DNA from: Clostridia bacterium | GTDB lineage: Bacteria; Bacillota; Clostridia; Oscillospirales; Oscillospiraceae | Direction of reading: 5' to 3' | Length of the DNA stretch: 40,421 bases | NCBI GenBank assembly: GCA_021153265.1 | Contig: JAGKTU010000006.1 | Coordinates: forward strand, 1 to 40,421 | Shown: positions 13,193 to 21,822 of the stretch, piece by piece | Numbering within the stretch: the stretch's first letter is position 1 | Layout: every line of letters begins with the position of its first letter | Translations under genes and position numbers: made by a program | Notes under the pieces: model-generated | Seen by the model: the letters and a program-made list of their open reading frames with translations, nothing else | What the model was told of the DNA's origin: nothing | Database searches by the model: none

Positions 13193-14620
13193 ATGGCAAA
13201 GACAAGAGCCAATAATGAAGGAAATATTAGACTGCGGTCGGATGGCCGCTACGAAGTTCGCGTAACGGTGGACTATGACAAGGCTACCGGAACGCCTAAA
13301 CGTGTCTCTAAATATGCAAAGACAAAAGAGGAGGCAGTGAAACTCCTTAATCAGATGTCGTTTGTGAATGATACCAGTCCCAACAGCTTTACCCGTGTTA
13401 CCTTGGGTGACTGGTTAGATCTGTGCTTGGAAGTGTATATGAAGAATACACTCAAGCAGTCCACATACTTAAGCTATGAAAGCTATATCCGCGTGCATCT
13501 AAAGCCCTCACTGGGAAATATTCCAATACAGGAACTGACACCCAGAACACTGCAGTTGTATTACAATTACAAGTTTGAAGTGGAAGGCCTATCGGCGAAA
13601 ACCATTACGAACATCAATCTGTTTCTGCACCGTGCTTTGAAGTTTGCGGTGGCAGAAGGATATATCAACAGCAATCCAGCATCCTCTGTGAACCTGCCCA
13701 GCGGAGACCGGCCTCAGATCATTATCCTAACCCGTGACGAGCAGATGCGCCTGATTCAAGGCAGCTATCAGCACCGTTACGGTGTTTTTATTAGGCTGGT
13801 GTTGTTTACCGGCATCCGGCTTGGTGAACTGCTGGGGCTTCGCTGGGAGGATGTGGATGTGCAGGGCAAAAGGATCTACATTCGAAGGACGTTGAACCGG
13901 CTGAACAAAGCGAAGAAACCTACGAATCCCAATGAACCGACAACTGAGATCGTGATCCAGACACCCAAGTCCCAGAATTCTATTCGTTCTATTCCGCTGC
14001 TTCCTCAAGTGTTACAGGATCTGCAGGGTTGGCAGAGGGTACAGCAGAGTGACAAGCAGACACTGGGTGATGCATACTGCGAAAGCGGCTTCATCGTGAC
14101 GAATCCCATGGGCGGTTATGTGGAACCACGGACGTTCAAAGATTCCTACAATCAGATTCTGCAGTTGAGTGGCCTCCGCCACTTTACGTTCCATGCCCTT
14201 CGTCATACATTTGCGAGTCGTGCCATGGAGCAGGGGATGGATGTGAAAACCCTGAGTGTGATTCTGGGCCATGCATCTGTGGCATTTACACTGGATACCT
14301 ATGCCCATGTGCTGGATGATCACAAGCAGGCCGGCATGGCACTGATGGAAGATCTGTTCAATATTCCGGAACCTGCGAGTGTGGACGTAACATATCCTGT
14401 GCTGGTCACTCCCTTCCCTGACGGCACTATGGAGCTGACACTGCCCGATTTTCCGGAGATCAACTGCAACACTATGAATCTTCCTCAGGGCCTCTCAGAG
14501 CTGCGTGAGAGCTTAAGGGAGGAGTTGGGTATATGCATCTACCCGCCACAGCCGACTCCGGTTATGAATATCCCCTGTGAGCCGGGACAGTTTGTGTTGC
14601 AGCTGTCTATAGGAATGTGA
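13193..14620 (+). CDS. Tyrosine recombinase (integrase) with HicB-like C-terminal domain, 475 aa
   Basis: Residues 1-60 form an AP2-like arm-binding domain, 68-168 the SAM-like core-binding domain, and 175-390 the catalytic domain with R209 (TGIRLGE), H334-x-x-R337 (HALRHTF), H360 (LGHAS) and nucleophile Y370 (TLDTYAH). Typical integrases end near residue 390. This one carries about 85 more residues, from YPVLVTPFPDGTMELTLPDF to IPCEPGQFVLQLSI, which look like a HicB-type antitoxin/RNase-H-like fold. ATG 13193 is chosen because of AAGGAGG ten bases upstream. It should integrate and excise the element at tRNA-fMet, although it lies 12.4 kb from attL. Confidence 0.9.
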   Translation: MAKTRANNEGNIRLRSDGRYEVRVTVDYDKATGTPKRVSKYAKTKEEAVKLLNQMSFVNDTSPNSFTRVTLGDWLDLCLEVYMKNTLKQSTYLSYESYIRVHLKPSLGNIPIQELTPRTLQLYYNYKFEVEGLSAKTITNINLFLHRALKFAVAEGYINSNPASSVNLPSGDRPQIIILTRDEQMRLIQGSYQHRYGVFIRLVLFTGIRLGELLGLRWEDVDVQGKRIYIRRTLNRLNKAKKPTNPNEPTTEIVIQTPKSQNSIRSIPLLPQVLQDLQGWQRVQQSDKQTLGDAYCESGFIVTNPMGGYVEPRTFKDSYNQILQLSGLRHFTFHALRHTFASRAMEQGMDVKTLSVILGHASVAFTLDTYAHVLDDHKQAGMALMEDLFNIPEPASVDVTYPVLVTPFPDGTMELTLPDFPEINCNTMNLPQGLSELRESLREELGICIYPPQPTPVMNIPCEPGQFVLQLSIGM

Positions 14621-14633
14621 ATTATGAGATCCA

Positions 14634-14658
14634 GCTGGTACGATACTAGCTGGACCCA
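14634..14658 (+). terminator. Weak hairpin after the integrase
   Basis: TCCAGCT and AGCTGGA form a 7-bp stem around 11 bases, followed by CCCATTTCC. The weak T run makes termination partial at best, so the following small DNA-binding genes may be cotranscribed with the integrase. Confidence 0.35.
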
Positions 14659-14764
14659 TTTCCATATATAACGTCAGATCATTATTTGTGTACTGAGAAG
14701 ATTGATTTACTTCTTCAGCAAAGCAACATCATAGTAAATCGCCTGAGATAAAGGAGGAAGGACT

Positions 14765-15106
14765 ATGAGTGATGAAGAAATCAGGCAGAAAACGATTCAA
14801 ATGCGAAACGGAGATATGCGGATGTCACGGGACCGCGAATACTGGACGGATGAAGAAAAAGAGATATTGGGTAGAGAATATAAAAACGGTACGAGTATAA
14901 ATGAGATTGCGTTGATGCTGAACCGGTCAGAAAGTGCAGTTCATCAGAAGATTGAGCAACAGGGGTTGTGTGTGAGAAATCCCTTTAGCATGCGGAAACG
15001 ATCGGACAGCAAGAAAGAACGTAAGTGCTTATGTGAAACCTGTACATGTGACCGCGCGTTGTGTCCGCGCTGCAAAGTGTACGAAACCATTTTGGAGGAT
15101 ATGTGA
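14765..15106 (+). CDS. Small SANT/HTH-like protein with zinc-binding cysteines, 113 aa
   Basis: The segment YWTDEEKEILGREYKNGTSINEIALMLNRSESAVHQKIEQQGL is a Myb/SANT-like or GcrA-like helix-turn-helix. The C-terminus has the Cys cluster CLCETCTCDRALCPRC, likely a metal site. It starts behind GATAAAGGAGGAAGG, a strong ribosome binding site, and is directly followed by the excisionase-like gene. It is probably a DNA-binding partner in control of integration or excision. Confidence 0.7.
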   Translation: MSDEEIRQKTIQMRNGDMRMSRDREYWTDEEKEILGREYKNGTSINEIALMLNRSESAVHQKIEQQGLCVRNPFSMRKRSDSKKERKCLCETCTCDRALCPRCKVYETILEDM

Positions 15107-15107
15107 A

Positions 15108-15320
15108 ATGAGTGATCTTTTTCCTGAATATCCGCAGATATTGAATGTGGATGATGCTTGTGAACTGTTGCGGTGCGGCCGTAATAATCTATACCGTTTA
15201 TTAAACTCCGGCAATGCAGAAAACAAGCTGAAGGCCTATAAAAACGGCCGTGTTTGGAAAATACCGAAAGCTGCTGTGCAGGAGTACATTATGGAGCAAT
15301 CGCGAATAAAAAAACTGTAA
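15108..15320 (+). CDS. Excisionase-type HTH protein (MerR/HTH_17-like), 70 aa
   Basis: The protein reads LNVDDACELLRCGRNNLYRLLNSG then KNGRVWKIPKAAVQEYI, the pattern of excisionase-family winged HTH proteins (helix-turn-helix followed by a wing with KxGRxWxIP). Its ATG is one base after the previous stop. It should bend DNA at the att sites to favour excision. Confidence 0.85.
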   Translation: MSDLFPEYPQILNVDDACELLRCGRNNLYRLLNSGNAENKLKAYKNGRVWKIPKAAVQEYIMEQSRIKKL

Positions 15321-15327
15321 AGGGAAA

Positions 15328-15356
15328 GCCCCATCACCACTATCGGTGATGGGGCA
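15328..15356 (+). terminator. Hairpin after the excisionase-like gene
   Basis: An 11-bp perfect stem (GCCCCATCACC, 15328-15338, with 15345-15355) with a 6-base loop. The following sequence is AT-rich but lacks a clean T run. The next gene is convergent. Confidence 0.6.
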
Positions 15357-15516
15357 ATATGCATATCGAGATTAAGACGAAGATTGGTTGTATTTGCGTT
15401 AATTGCTAAAAATGGGGATAAGGATTTCAAAAAAAGAAGAAAAAACAGCATTTTTGAAAGGTAGACTAAATTTTTTAGCAAAATACAATTGGAATGGGAG
15501 CAAGTCTCTTGACTGT

Positions 15517-16194
15517 TTAGGTGTTTATCGCAACCCAAACAACCCTCTGATTAACCTGTAGAGGCCACTTGCTGAGTGTGAGATCAGCATAGGGCCAGGG
15601 GTTTACTTCCAGTTCGTCAATTAGAAATCTTCTTACGAGACTGATTCCGTCATCCAAATCGGTACCCAGATAATAGATGTCAGAGAAGAATGGTGCTGTT
15701 ACATCATACCGAATTCCATTCTCGGGGTATACATCAAGCTGTGCAGGGCTGGGCTGTGTGACAATTAAGGGGAAATGTGTATAGGGAAGTTTGCGCTGTG
15801 TTTTTTGAATATGGGACGAGGAAAGAAGACCTGCGGCATTGCTGATGGGTGCACCTTGGCTGATAGCATAGTCAAGAGCAACTTCCAGAAGATGGTTTAT
15901 TCCGGTGATAATACAAAGAGGAACCATAGGCCACTTAAAGATACTTTCATAGCATTTTCTCAGCAACTGCGGAGTTAAGCTTTTTACCGGTATGTTCCCC
16001 AATTCTGAAAGCAGATATTTCTGCATAGGAATAACAAAATCGTCGTATGAAGGGCCGGATATGAAACTCTGGTTATGTAAAGTAAGGTAGTGGTCCAGAA
16101 AGCTTTCCAGAGTCAGCATACCGATATCAGCACCTTTTTCAGTTGGATTAGAGTGAGGCCAAAGTCCATTGGCAGTAGTGCTTGTATTTTTCAT
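15517..16194 (-). CDS. Integrase-like protein without catalytic domain (core-binding plus HicB-like), 225 aa
   Basis: Residues 27-122 resemble the core-binding domain of the integrase at 13193; compare LLSELGNIPVKSLTPQLLRK here with LKPSLGNIPIQELTPRTLQL there, and VALDYAISQGAPISNAA with KFAVAEGYINSNPAS. The catalytic domain is absent: no Arg, His-x-x-Arg, His or Tyr of the family. Instead residues 150-225 (YPENGIRYDVTAPFF... SLVRRFLIDELE... NQRVVWVAI) resemble the HicB-like tail of the same integrase. It has a good AAAGGAG. It could compete for core att sites or form mixed multimers with the integrase through the tails. It is convergent with the excisionase-like gene. Confidence 0.7.
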   Translation of the reverse strand: MKNTSTTANGLWPHSNPTEKGADIGMLTLESFLDHYLTLHNQSFISGPSYDDFVIPMQKYLLSELGNIPVKSLTPQLLRKCYESIFKWPMVPLCIITGINHLLEVALDYAISQGAPISNAAGLLSSSHIQKTQRKLPYTHFPLIVTQPSPAQLDVYPENGIRYDVTAPFFSDIYYLGTDLDDGISLVRRFLIDELEVNPWPYADLTLSKWPLQVNQRVVWVAINT

Positions 16195-16331
16195 AAGAAT
16201 AACTCCTTTCTAAAATTGAGATGTATTTAGAGTGTGACTGATTAATGATAGGTTATGAAGTGCTTAAAAATGAAAAGTGGATGAAAAATATAGATGCGAG
16301 ATATAATCGGCTATTCATCACCCTCTTTTTC

Positions 16332-16360
16332 TTGTCAACGAAAAACGGACATGATAAAAT
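16332..16360 (+). promoter_or_regulatory. Promoter of the 553-aa gene
   Basis: TTGTCA (16332-16337), 17 bases, TAAAAT (16355-16360). It lies inside the longest open frame, so the upstream ATG at 16245 cannot be used by this transcript; this supports a start at TTG 16389. Confidence 0.6.
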
Positions 16361-16388
16361 AGAATACAATGGAAAGGGGGCGAGGGAT

Positions 16389-18050
16389 TTGGAGAATAAA
16401 ACAAAAGACCAGAAAGAACAAAAACAAGAGTTTGCATATCGGGCTCAAACATCACGGTATGCGTTCCCTCTGGACATTCCGGTAAGCAAGGTTGCAGAGG
16501 ATTGGGAGATAGATGCCAGAACCATTAGAGCATACGTGACGGATAATCCATTGTTTGCGGAGTTTTATCAATACATGCGCTACGATGGTAATGTTTCCAA
16601 GAAAAGGGGTAAAGACCATAAAGTATTTAACGGGATTCCGGTAGAACTGGAGAAGTTCTTTTCGGTGTATTTTATTTCAGCATACGACCATCAGGAAAAG
16701 AGAATGTTGAAAGAAGGAACACTGCCGGATGGATTTGAAGAGAGCCTATGCTTGAGATTCCATAGGCAAGCTATGGGGTTGGAAAAGTCACAGGATCAAA
16801 CAAACCTGTATCTATATCGCAGGCTTTATGATAACGAAGCTTTTCGCTCAGCAATTCTGGAAAAGTATTGGAATGTGTTGCGGAAACGATGGGGATTATA
16901 TGAGGATCTAATGCTACAAATGGATACGGATACACAACTGGAGCAGATGAAGGAAATGATCACATATCTGGACCTGAAAATGGCACATTATGCACGGAAG
17001 GTAAAAAAGAAAAAACAGGGAAAGCAGATGCTGAGTTTTATAAAATCATTTCCATCTGAGGTGTTGGATTACATTAGGCGGCGTAAGGATGTACAGAAGG
17101 ATCAGTTGGACGAAACTGCGAAATTTAGGCTTCCAAAGCTCATAATAGAACGTGAAGGGCAGGCGGTAATGCCACTAAAAGAAGCATTGGATGAGGTGGT
17201 TCACAGTCGAAATGGTGCGGCTGTGATAATAGATAAAGCCAGAAAGACATATATGGATTACGTCCGTATGCAATGTATTAAAACGGAATTTCAGTCCCAA
17301 TGTGAGGAACTACAGAAATATCTGGATGAGTTCGAGGAAGAGATTAGTGATGACGAACTGAATAAGGAAATAAAAGTGGTTTGTGCTGAGCTTTTCAGTT
17401 CGATACCGGCAGGAAATCCTTTTTCCAGCGGTGTATATTACAACGGAGGGAAGCTGAATAGACAAAAAGGAGAAAAGCATCGTTTTATTATTGATACGGC
17501 TACTTATTTATATAGTAATTTCGCTTATGAATACCAGCAATTCCTGCGCTGTTTGGAACCGTCTGACTATAAGAGGGATAAGTTCTTTTTTGAAGAAAAC
17601 AAGGGGGCGAGACAGCGATATATTAAAGAGAATAATCTTGATGCGGAGTGTTTTTGCCGGGAACTTGCGAATAGCCATATGGACACAATTCGCGAACTTT
17701 GGGTTGCAGATTATCTTGGAGATTTTTCTGTGTTTCAAAATGCTCTGGAGAAGAATATAGAAGAAATATCTGTGAAAATGCAAATGATTTGCGCGAATGC
17801 TTATGAGGATTTAGGCCTGACGATTCCTTACTGGACGGACAACCTATATATCTGGCAAGGCTGGCTGCGATACAAGCGCATTAATGATAAAAATGGAACT
17901 GATTTATCCACAGTTTGCATTGATCCCTGTGATGTGATATTAATTAGAGCCCTTTTTATGTGCAGACTGTGGTACGAATATAGGAAATCCCAAGGTATAA
18001 TTCTGGACAACTTTAAACAGTTGTCTGTGTACTTACAGAATGCAGATTAG
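16389..18050 (+). CDS. Hypothetical protein with N-terminal HTH, 553 aa
   Basis: TTG 16389 is preferred because GAAAGGGGG lies upstream and the promoter is between it and the earlier ATG. The protein starts with a Lys/Glu-rich stretch, then PVSKVAEDWEIDARTIRAYV, a likely helix-turn-helix, then long helical, charged segments and no recognised enzyme motif. It sits between the integrase-like protein and the coupling ATPase, where replication initiators or conjugation regulators are often found, but no Rep_trans, RepL or helicase motif is visible. Function unknown. It is convergent with the ATPase gene, with a shared terminator at 18055. Confidence 0.6.
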   Translation: MENKTKDQKEQKQEFAYRAQTSRYAFPLDIPVSKVAEDWEIDARTIRAYVTDNPLFAEFYQYMRYDGNVSKKRGKDHKVFNGIPVELEKFFSVYFISAYDHQEKRMLKEGTLPDGFEESLCLRFHRQAMGLEKSQDQTNLYLYRRLYDNEAFRSAILEKYWNVLRKRWGLYEDLMLQMDTDTQLEQMKEMITYLDLKMAHYARKVKKKKQGKQMLSFIKSFPSEVLDYIRRRKDVQKDQLDETAKFRLPKLIIEREGQAVMPLKEALDEVVHSRNGAAVIIDKARKTYMDYVRMQCIKTEFQSQCEELQKYLDEFEEEISDDELNKEIKVVCAELFSSIPAGNPFSSGVYYNGGKLNRQKGEKHRFIIDTATYLYSNFAYEYQQFLRCLEPSDYKRDKFFFEENKGARQRYIKENNLDAECFCRELANSHMDTIRELWVADYLGDFSVFQNALEKNIEEISVKMQMICANAYEDLGLTIPYWTDNLYIWQGWLRYKRINDKNGTDLSTVCIDPCDVILIRALFMCRLWYEYRKSQGIILDNFKQLSVYLQNAD

Positions 18051-18054
18051 AATG

Positions 18055-18090
18055 AAGCCGTGAGCCATATGGGGTGGCCCACGGCTTTGC
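18055..18090. terminator. Shared terminator between convergent genes
   Basis: AAGCCGTGaGCC pairs with GGCcCACGGCTT (one mismatch), followed by TGCTTTT on the plus strand and A-rich sequence on the other. It separates the 553-aa gene from the coupling ATPase. Confidence 0.75.
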
Positions 18091-18093
18091 TTT

Positions 18094-19113
18094 TCAGTAT
18101 GGATAGTTAAAGCGGAACTGATGATTATCTCGGTAGAGAAATTCACCAGGGCGAAAACTGGAGAGACGGTGTTCATATCGAGGGATTAACTCTCGATTTT
18201 TTAGACCGAGGGACAGAACAGTGCGGTGAAGATCTGTACGACTGGGCCGGAAATAAATGCGGAGCGCGGCCTGATCGAGTGCTTTCCTTTCTTCCGGACG
18301 GGAGATCCACTGCGTGCTGAACCAGCCATGGAGACCAAACTTACGACCTTCGCGGAGAATGCGATTGGCATAGGAGTTTCCATGAAGATGGATACGCTGA
18401 CACTCATCGAAAATCAGTACTACAGGGTGATCTTCGTTGGGGAGTGCGGCGAAGCGATTACTGCAAATTGTACCGAGAAGGAGTTCAATCAGAATGCCCT
18501 GCGCAGCCTGGTCTGTAATATTGTGCAAATCCAGAATGGTAATCCCGGGCTGATTGAGATTCCAACGCAGCGGAGTATTTCCTTTGGGAAGAGTGCTATT
18601 CAGCTTCTTGAGTTTGGGGTACATGCGTTTAACGGCATCATTGGAATGTGCCGCCAATTCGGCCATGGCAACCAGGTCATCGAAAGTGCAAAGCAGTCCA
18701 TCTTTTAGACCATCTTCAATGAGTGTCGAGAGGGCTGCCCACTGGCTGTCACCAAGGCGAAGACCTGTGCGCAGGGTATCGGACATTCGGTCAGCAATTT
18801 CTTCGGGGCGCTCACCTGGTATAATAGGAAGAAAAGGTTCAATGCAGATACTAGGATCTCGGACGTTGATAATACGAGTATCCTTCGTAGGCCAGCCCGG
18901 GGGATTTCCTCCATTGTGAGGGAGAAAATCTCCGGAGCAATCGAAGATAATGGTGCAGATTCCCTGACCGGGAAGCTGGGGAGCAAGTAATTTTAATTCA
19001 TAGCTCTTTCCACTTCCACTGGTTCCGCTCATATATAGATGCCCATTTGCGGGATCTTTCCAGATGAGTGGTGCTCCGGATGCTGTTTTGCCCAAAACTA
19101 ATTCTAATTCCAT
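18094..19113 (-). CDS. HerA/TraD-type coupling ATPase, 339 aa
   Basis: Walker A GTSGSGKS is at residues 30-37, Walker B PVVLIFDECQ near 228-237, and the sensor region HGWFSTQWIS resembles TraG/VirD4 and HerA proteins (usually STQ at this point). No transmembrane segment is present, so it is a soluble motor of the kind found in mobilizable elements and FtsK/HerA families, and is short for VirD4 (500-600 aa). It probably links the relaxase-DNA complex to a helper secretion channel or pumps DNA. It starts 13 bases after the 636-aa gene, in one operon. Confidence 0.75.
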   Translation of the reverse strand: MELELVLGKTASGAPLIWKDPANGHLYMSGTSGSGKSYELKLLAPQLPGQGICTIIFDCSGDFLPHNGGNPPGWPTKDTRIINVRDPSICIEPFLPIIPGERPEEIADRMSDTLRTGLRLGDSQWAALSTLIEDGLKDGLLCTFDDLVAMAELAAHSNDAVKRMYPKLKKLNSTLPKGNTPLRWNLNQPGITILDLHNITDQAAQGILIELLLGTICSNRFAALPNEDHPVVLIFDECQRIHLHGNSYANRILREGRKFGLHGWFSTQWISRPEERKALDQAALRIYFRPSRTDLHRTVLSLGLKNRELIPRYEHRLSSFRPGEFLYRDNHQFRFNYPY

Positions 19114-19126
19114 AGTAATTACCTCA

Positions 19127-21037
19127 TTAGAACTCGGAATGAGAAAACTCGTTCATGGTCTCCTGGTCGAGTTTATACAGATTTTTTACTTCTGGATGCC
19201 CATCTTTGTCGATGATGGTTTTTCTGGTCAGAAAAGTATAGTTGTTTGCTTTGGCACCACTAAGAATGCCTGTAGACTCCAATGCCTTAAGTACGGTGGG
19301 CGAACTGTTGTCGGTTGCTCTGCAGACGGCGGTGAATGCACTCCGAGGAAAGTAATAGTAATCGGAATCGAGATAAATAATGCCTTTATTAAAGAGCTTT
19401 GCCTTAGCAATGCGCTCATTACGGCAATTACGCATTTCAAAACTCCCGTTGGTGATCCAACTGCTGGCAATAGAGCAAAATTGACTGGCGATAGCGGTGG
19501 AGCTGTCCTGATAAGCGGAATTTTGGATCAGCGCATCTAAAAAAGCCTTAGGAGGTTCTTTAGGGGAAAGTGTACGTAACTTGGTGAGCAACTCGTTTGT
19601 AGGGGCAAGATCCTTATGGAACTCCCATACAAACTGTTGAATACCATTGAAGATGCCAAGTGTGAACAGCGCGTCTTGAGACAGCGGACAATCATCGGGG
19701 CAGTATGCGTGGGCAGAATTGACGGCCATATCGATATCCCAACAGAGCTGTTCGATGTGGCTTTCAACATAGTGGGAATAGCACTGAATATAATCGGGCA
19801 GGTATTTTTGAAGCTGGGTAAGCTGTGCAAGACTATTGTTTTCAAGATCGTCACTGGAGATTTCAAGAAGAATAAACTGAGGAGAAAAACAAAAATTGGA
19901 CAGTTGACTAGTAATGATAGTGGGCAGAGCCTGAAGGGGATAACTTGTACCGCTTCGGTCGCCAGGGATAGCTCCCGTTTCCAGGGCATTCAGAAGAATT
20001 TCGGAATTGCCGGACTTAACAGCTGAATCTCGGACCAGCACGGGCTGATCCTTTCTGGCAATAATTTGAAAGCGAAAGTCTTTGGCTGGAAGTTCTAAGG
20101 GAATGGGGATATCCCCGTACCAGGACATCACTGCTTCCAAAGCACGCATAACCTGTGGATCGGCACTGTATAAGCAGATGCCCAAGGGAATGGTATATCC
20201 CAGTTCATTGAGCAGACTGTATAACGCTGCCGCATGGATCCAGGTAAATAGAATGCTACGAATATCGGGGGATGCAATACAGTCCATTAGACGGGTGACC
20301 TGCTGCACCATGGTTAAATTAGTTGTGGCAGAAGGAAGCTCAATGGTGGTTGCCTCACGGTTAGTGAATTTAGCTGGATTCGTAAGCTTACTATAAATAC
20401 GTCCATGGGTACTTCCGTTCAACATGATAAAGGTCCAAATACCATCCGCATTTTTCCATCCAGCATAAAATGGAACGGAAATCTCTTTTGCCCGTGAATT
20501 AATATAATTACGCAGCAGGCGTCCAACTTTTCTTTCACCACCAAACCGCTTTACCTGATGCCCCGTGGTTGCAGATACTGCATCACAGAGGGTATCCGGA
20601 TTGTTAATGTCCTTCAATGAGAGGATAAGAGGCTTATCAATGTTGGTAAAATAGATAATGTAGTAGTTTTCCAACTGATACAGCGGGTCCATTTTGATAC
20701 GGAAAATCATATCGATGTGAACGGGACAAACTACATGTGGAAAATTCGTTTTTCCGTTAACGCAGAGGCCTTGTGCAGTTTCTTCGATGCGTGAGAATGC
20801 TTCCTCCCGCTCAATAACAGACTGCTCTTTTAGAACTTGATTAGTGCCCATAGTGACATACAGATTCTTGAGTGACTGCGCTATGTCCAGCAGCAAGGCG
20901 TTAGTATTGCCTTGACCGGATGAAATGTTGTAAAGATGCATAAGCGCCTGTTCGCTGTTGTTGGGTGTGGTGGGGCTATTTCCCACGCCGTAATTGTAAT
21001 AAGGTTGTGAATACTGGTCTGCGTTGTTAGAAAACAT
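19127..21037 (-). CDS. Conserved-looking protein, possible degenerate DUF927-type, 636 aa
   Basis: ATG 21037 is chosen for AAAAGGAGCG. After a Gln/Asn-rich start the protein has a beta-rich region (KTNFPHVVCPVHIDMIFRI.. YIIYFTN..), then a stretch AALYSLLNELGYTIPLGICL near residue 270-290 that resembles the strand before the P-loop in DUF927 primase/helicase-like proteins; the next residues YSADPQVMRAL lack Gly-Lys-Thr. The similarity is modest and the family call is tentative. It precedes the coupling ATPase, so it may be its partner in DNA transfer or replication. Confidence 0.5.
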   Translation of the reverse strand: MFSNNADQYSQPYYNYGVGNSPTTPNNSEQALMHLYNISSGQGNTNALLLDIAQSLKNLYVTMGTNQVLKEQSVIEREEAFSRIEETAQGLCVNGKTNFPHVVCPVHIDMIFRIKMDPLYQLENYYIIYFTNIDKPLILSLKDINNPDTLCDAVSATTGHQVKRFGGERKVGRLLRNYINSRAKEISVPFYAGWKNADGIWTFIMLNGSTHGRIYSKLTNPAKFTNREATTIELPSATTNLTMVQQVTRLMDCIASPDIRSILFTWIHAAALYSLLNELGYTIPLGICLYSADPQVMRALEAVMSWYGDIPIPLELPAKDFRFQIIARKDQPVLVRDSAVKSGNSEILLNALETGAIPGDRSGTSYPLQALPTIITSQLSNFCFSPQFILLEISSDDLENNSLAQLTQLQKYLPDYIQCYSHYVESHIEQLCWDIDMAVNSAHAYCPDDCPLSQDALFTLGIFNGIQQFVWEFHKDLAPTNELLTKLRTLSPKEPPKAFLDALIQNSAYQDSSTAIASQFCSIASSWITNGSFEMRNCRNERIAKAKLFNKGIIYLDSDYYYFPRSAFTAVCRATDNSSPTVLKALESTGILSGAKANNYTFLTRKTIIDKDGHPEVKNLYKLDQETMNEFSHSEF

Positions 21038-21303
21038 AATGATCGCTCCTTTTATATATTTCCGGGGATGGGTATATCTTATCATTTTTAATTTCGTTTG
21101 TGCTCAATAGCTACATGAATTTGATAAATCGTGTATAAACGCAAACGATGCAAATAAAATCCGCATGGTTTGCTGGGGGAGTATTCTGTAGGATAAGGGA
21201 ATCTCATGGGAATTAATTTGCTAAGAAGGCTATTCTTTTTTCGGAGAGTGTGCTATATTTAGATTGATAAGTTAATTTTTGCCAAATGGAGGGAGAAATC
21301 ATT

Positions 21304-21699
21304 ATGGAACAAATGAGAAATGATGCGATTAAGAATATTGAAGCGTTAATCCAAAAACTTGGTTTGAATCCAAAAGTAAAAGAATACTTTGAACAAGGAA
21401 AGGTGTACTATTCTTACCTTACTGCCGGTGGTTTCGTGGGGTCGATTGATACCATTGATTATGATGAACGCTATCCCCAAATTGTTAAGGGCTGTGAAGA
21501 AAAATATAATTGCCTGGTATATCATGTTATTGAGAGTGGTGATCTGCTCAGTTTGTTATTTGTAGAGCGTAAATTTTCTAACCGGCTGATTGGAAAAAGA
21601 ATTGTGGCCCATGTATATAATTTAAAGGTCCCTGAAATCCAAGAAACTGGTGAGATTTGTTTATCCTCTCATAATGGTGCATTGGTCAGAATTGGCTAA
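21304..21699 (+). CDS. Hypothetical protein, 131 aa
   Basis: ATG 21304 follows GGAGGGAG; the ATG at 21286 would overlap that site. The protein mixes alpha and beta segments (AGGFVGSIDTIDYDERYPQIV, CLVYHVIESGDLLSLLFVERKF) and has no motif that I recognise. It stands alone between the minus-strand transfer pair and the amidoligase, ending before a hairpin at 21769. Confidence 0.6.
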   Translation: MEQMRNDAIKNIEALIQKLGLNPKVKEYFEQGKVYYSYLTAGGFVGSIDTIDYDERYPQIVKGCEEKYNCLVYHVIESGDLLSLLFVERKFSNRLIGKRIVAHVYNLKVPEIQETGEICLSSHNGALVRIG

Positions 21700-21768
21700 A
21701 TAGGGCAATTATTAAGAACATTTTGGATTAGTCCTTGCTTTCGACTATATATTATCTTCATAGAACAA

Positions 21769-21800
21769 CCGCATGGAGTAAATGCTCCATGCGGAATTTT
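21769..21800 (+). terminator. Perfect hairpin between the 131-aa gene and the amidoligase gene
   Basis: CCGCATGGAG (21769-21778) and CTCCATGCGG (21785-21794) pair perfectly and are followed by AATTTTTATTATT. It ends only some 20 bases before the amidoligase start, so it could terminate the upstream gene or attenuate the downstream operon. Confidence 0.8.
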
Positions 21801-21822
21801 TATTATTATGGAGGTAATTCAA

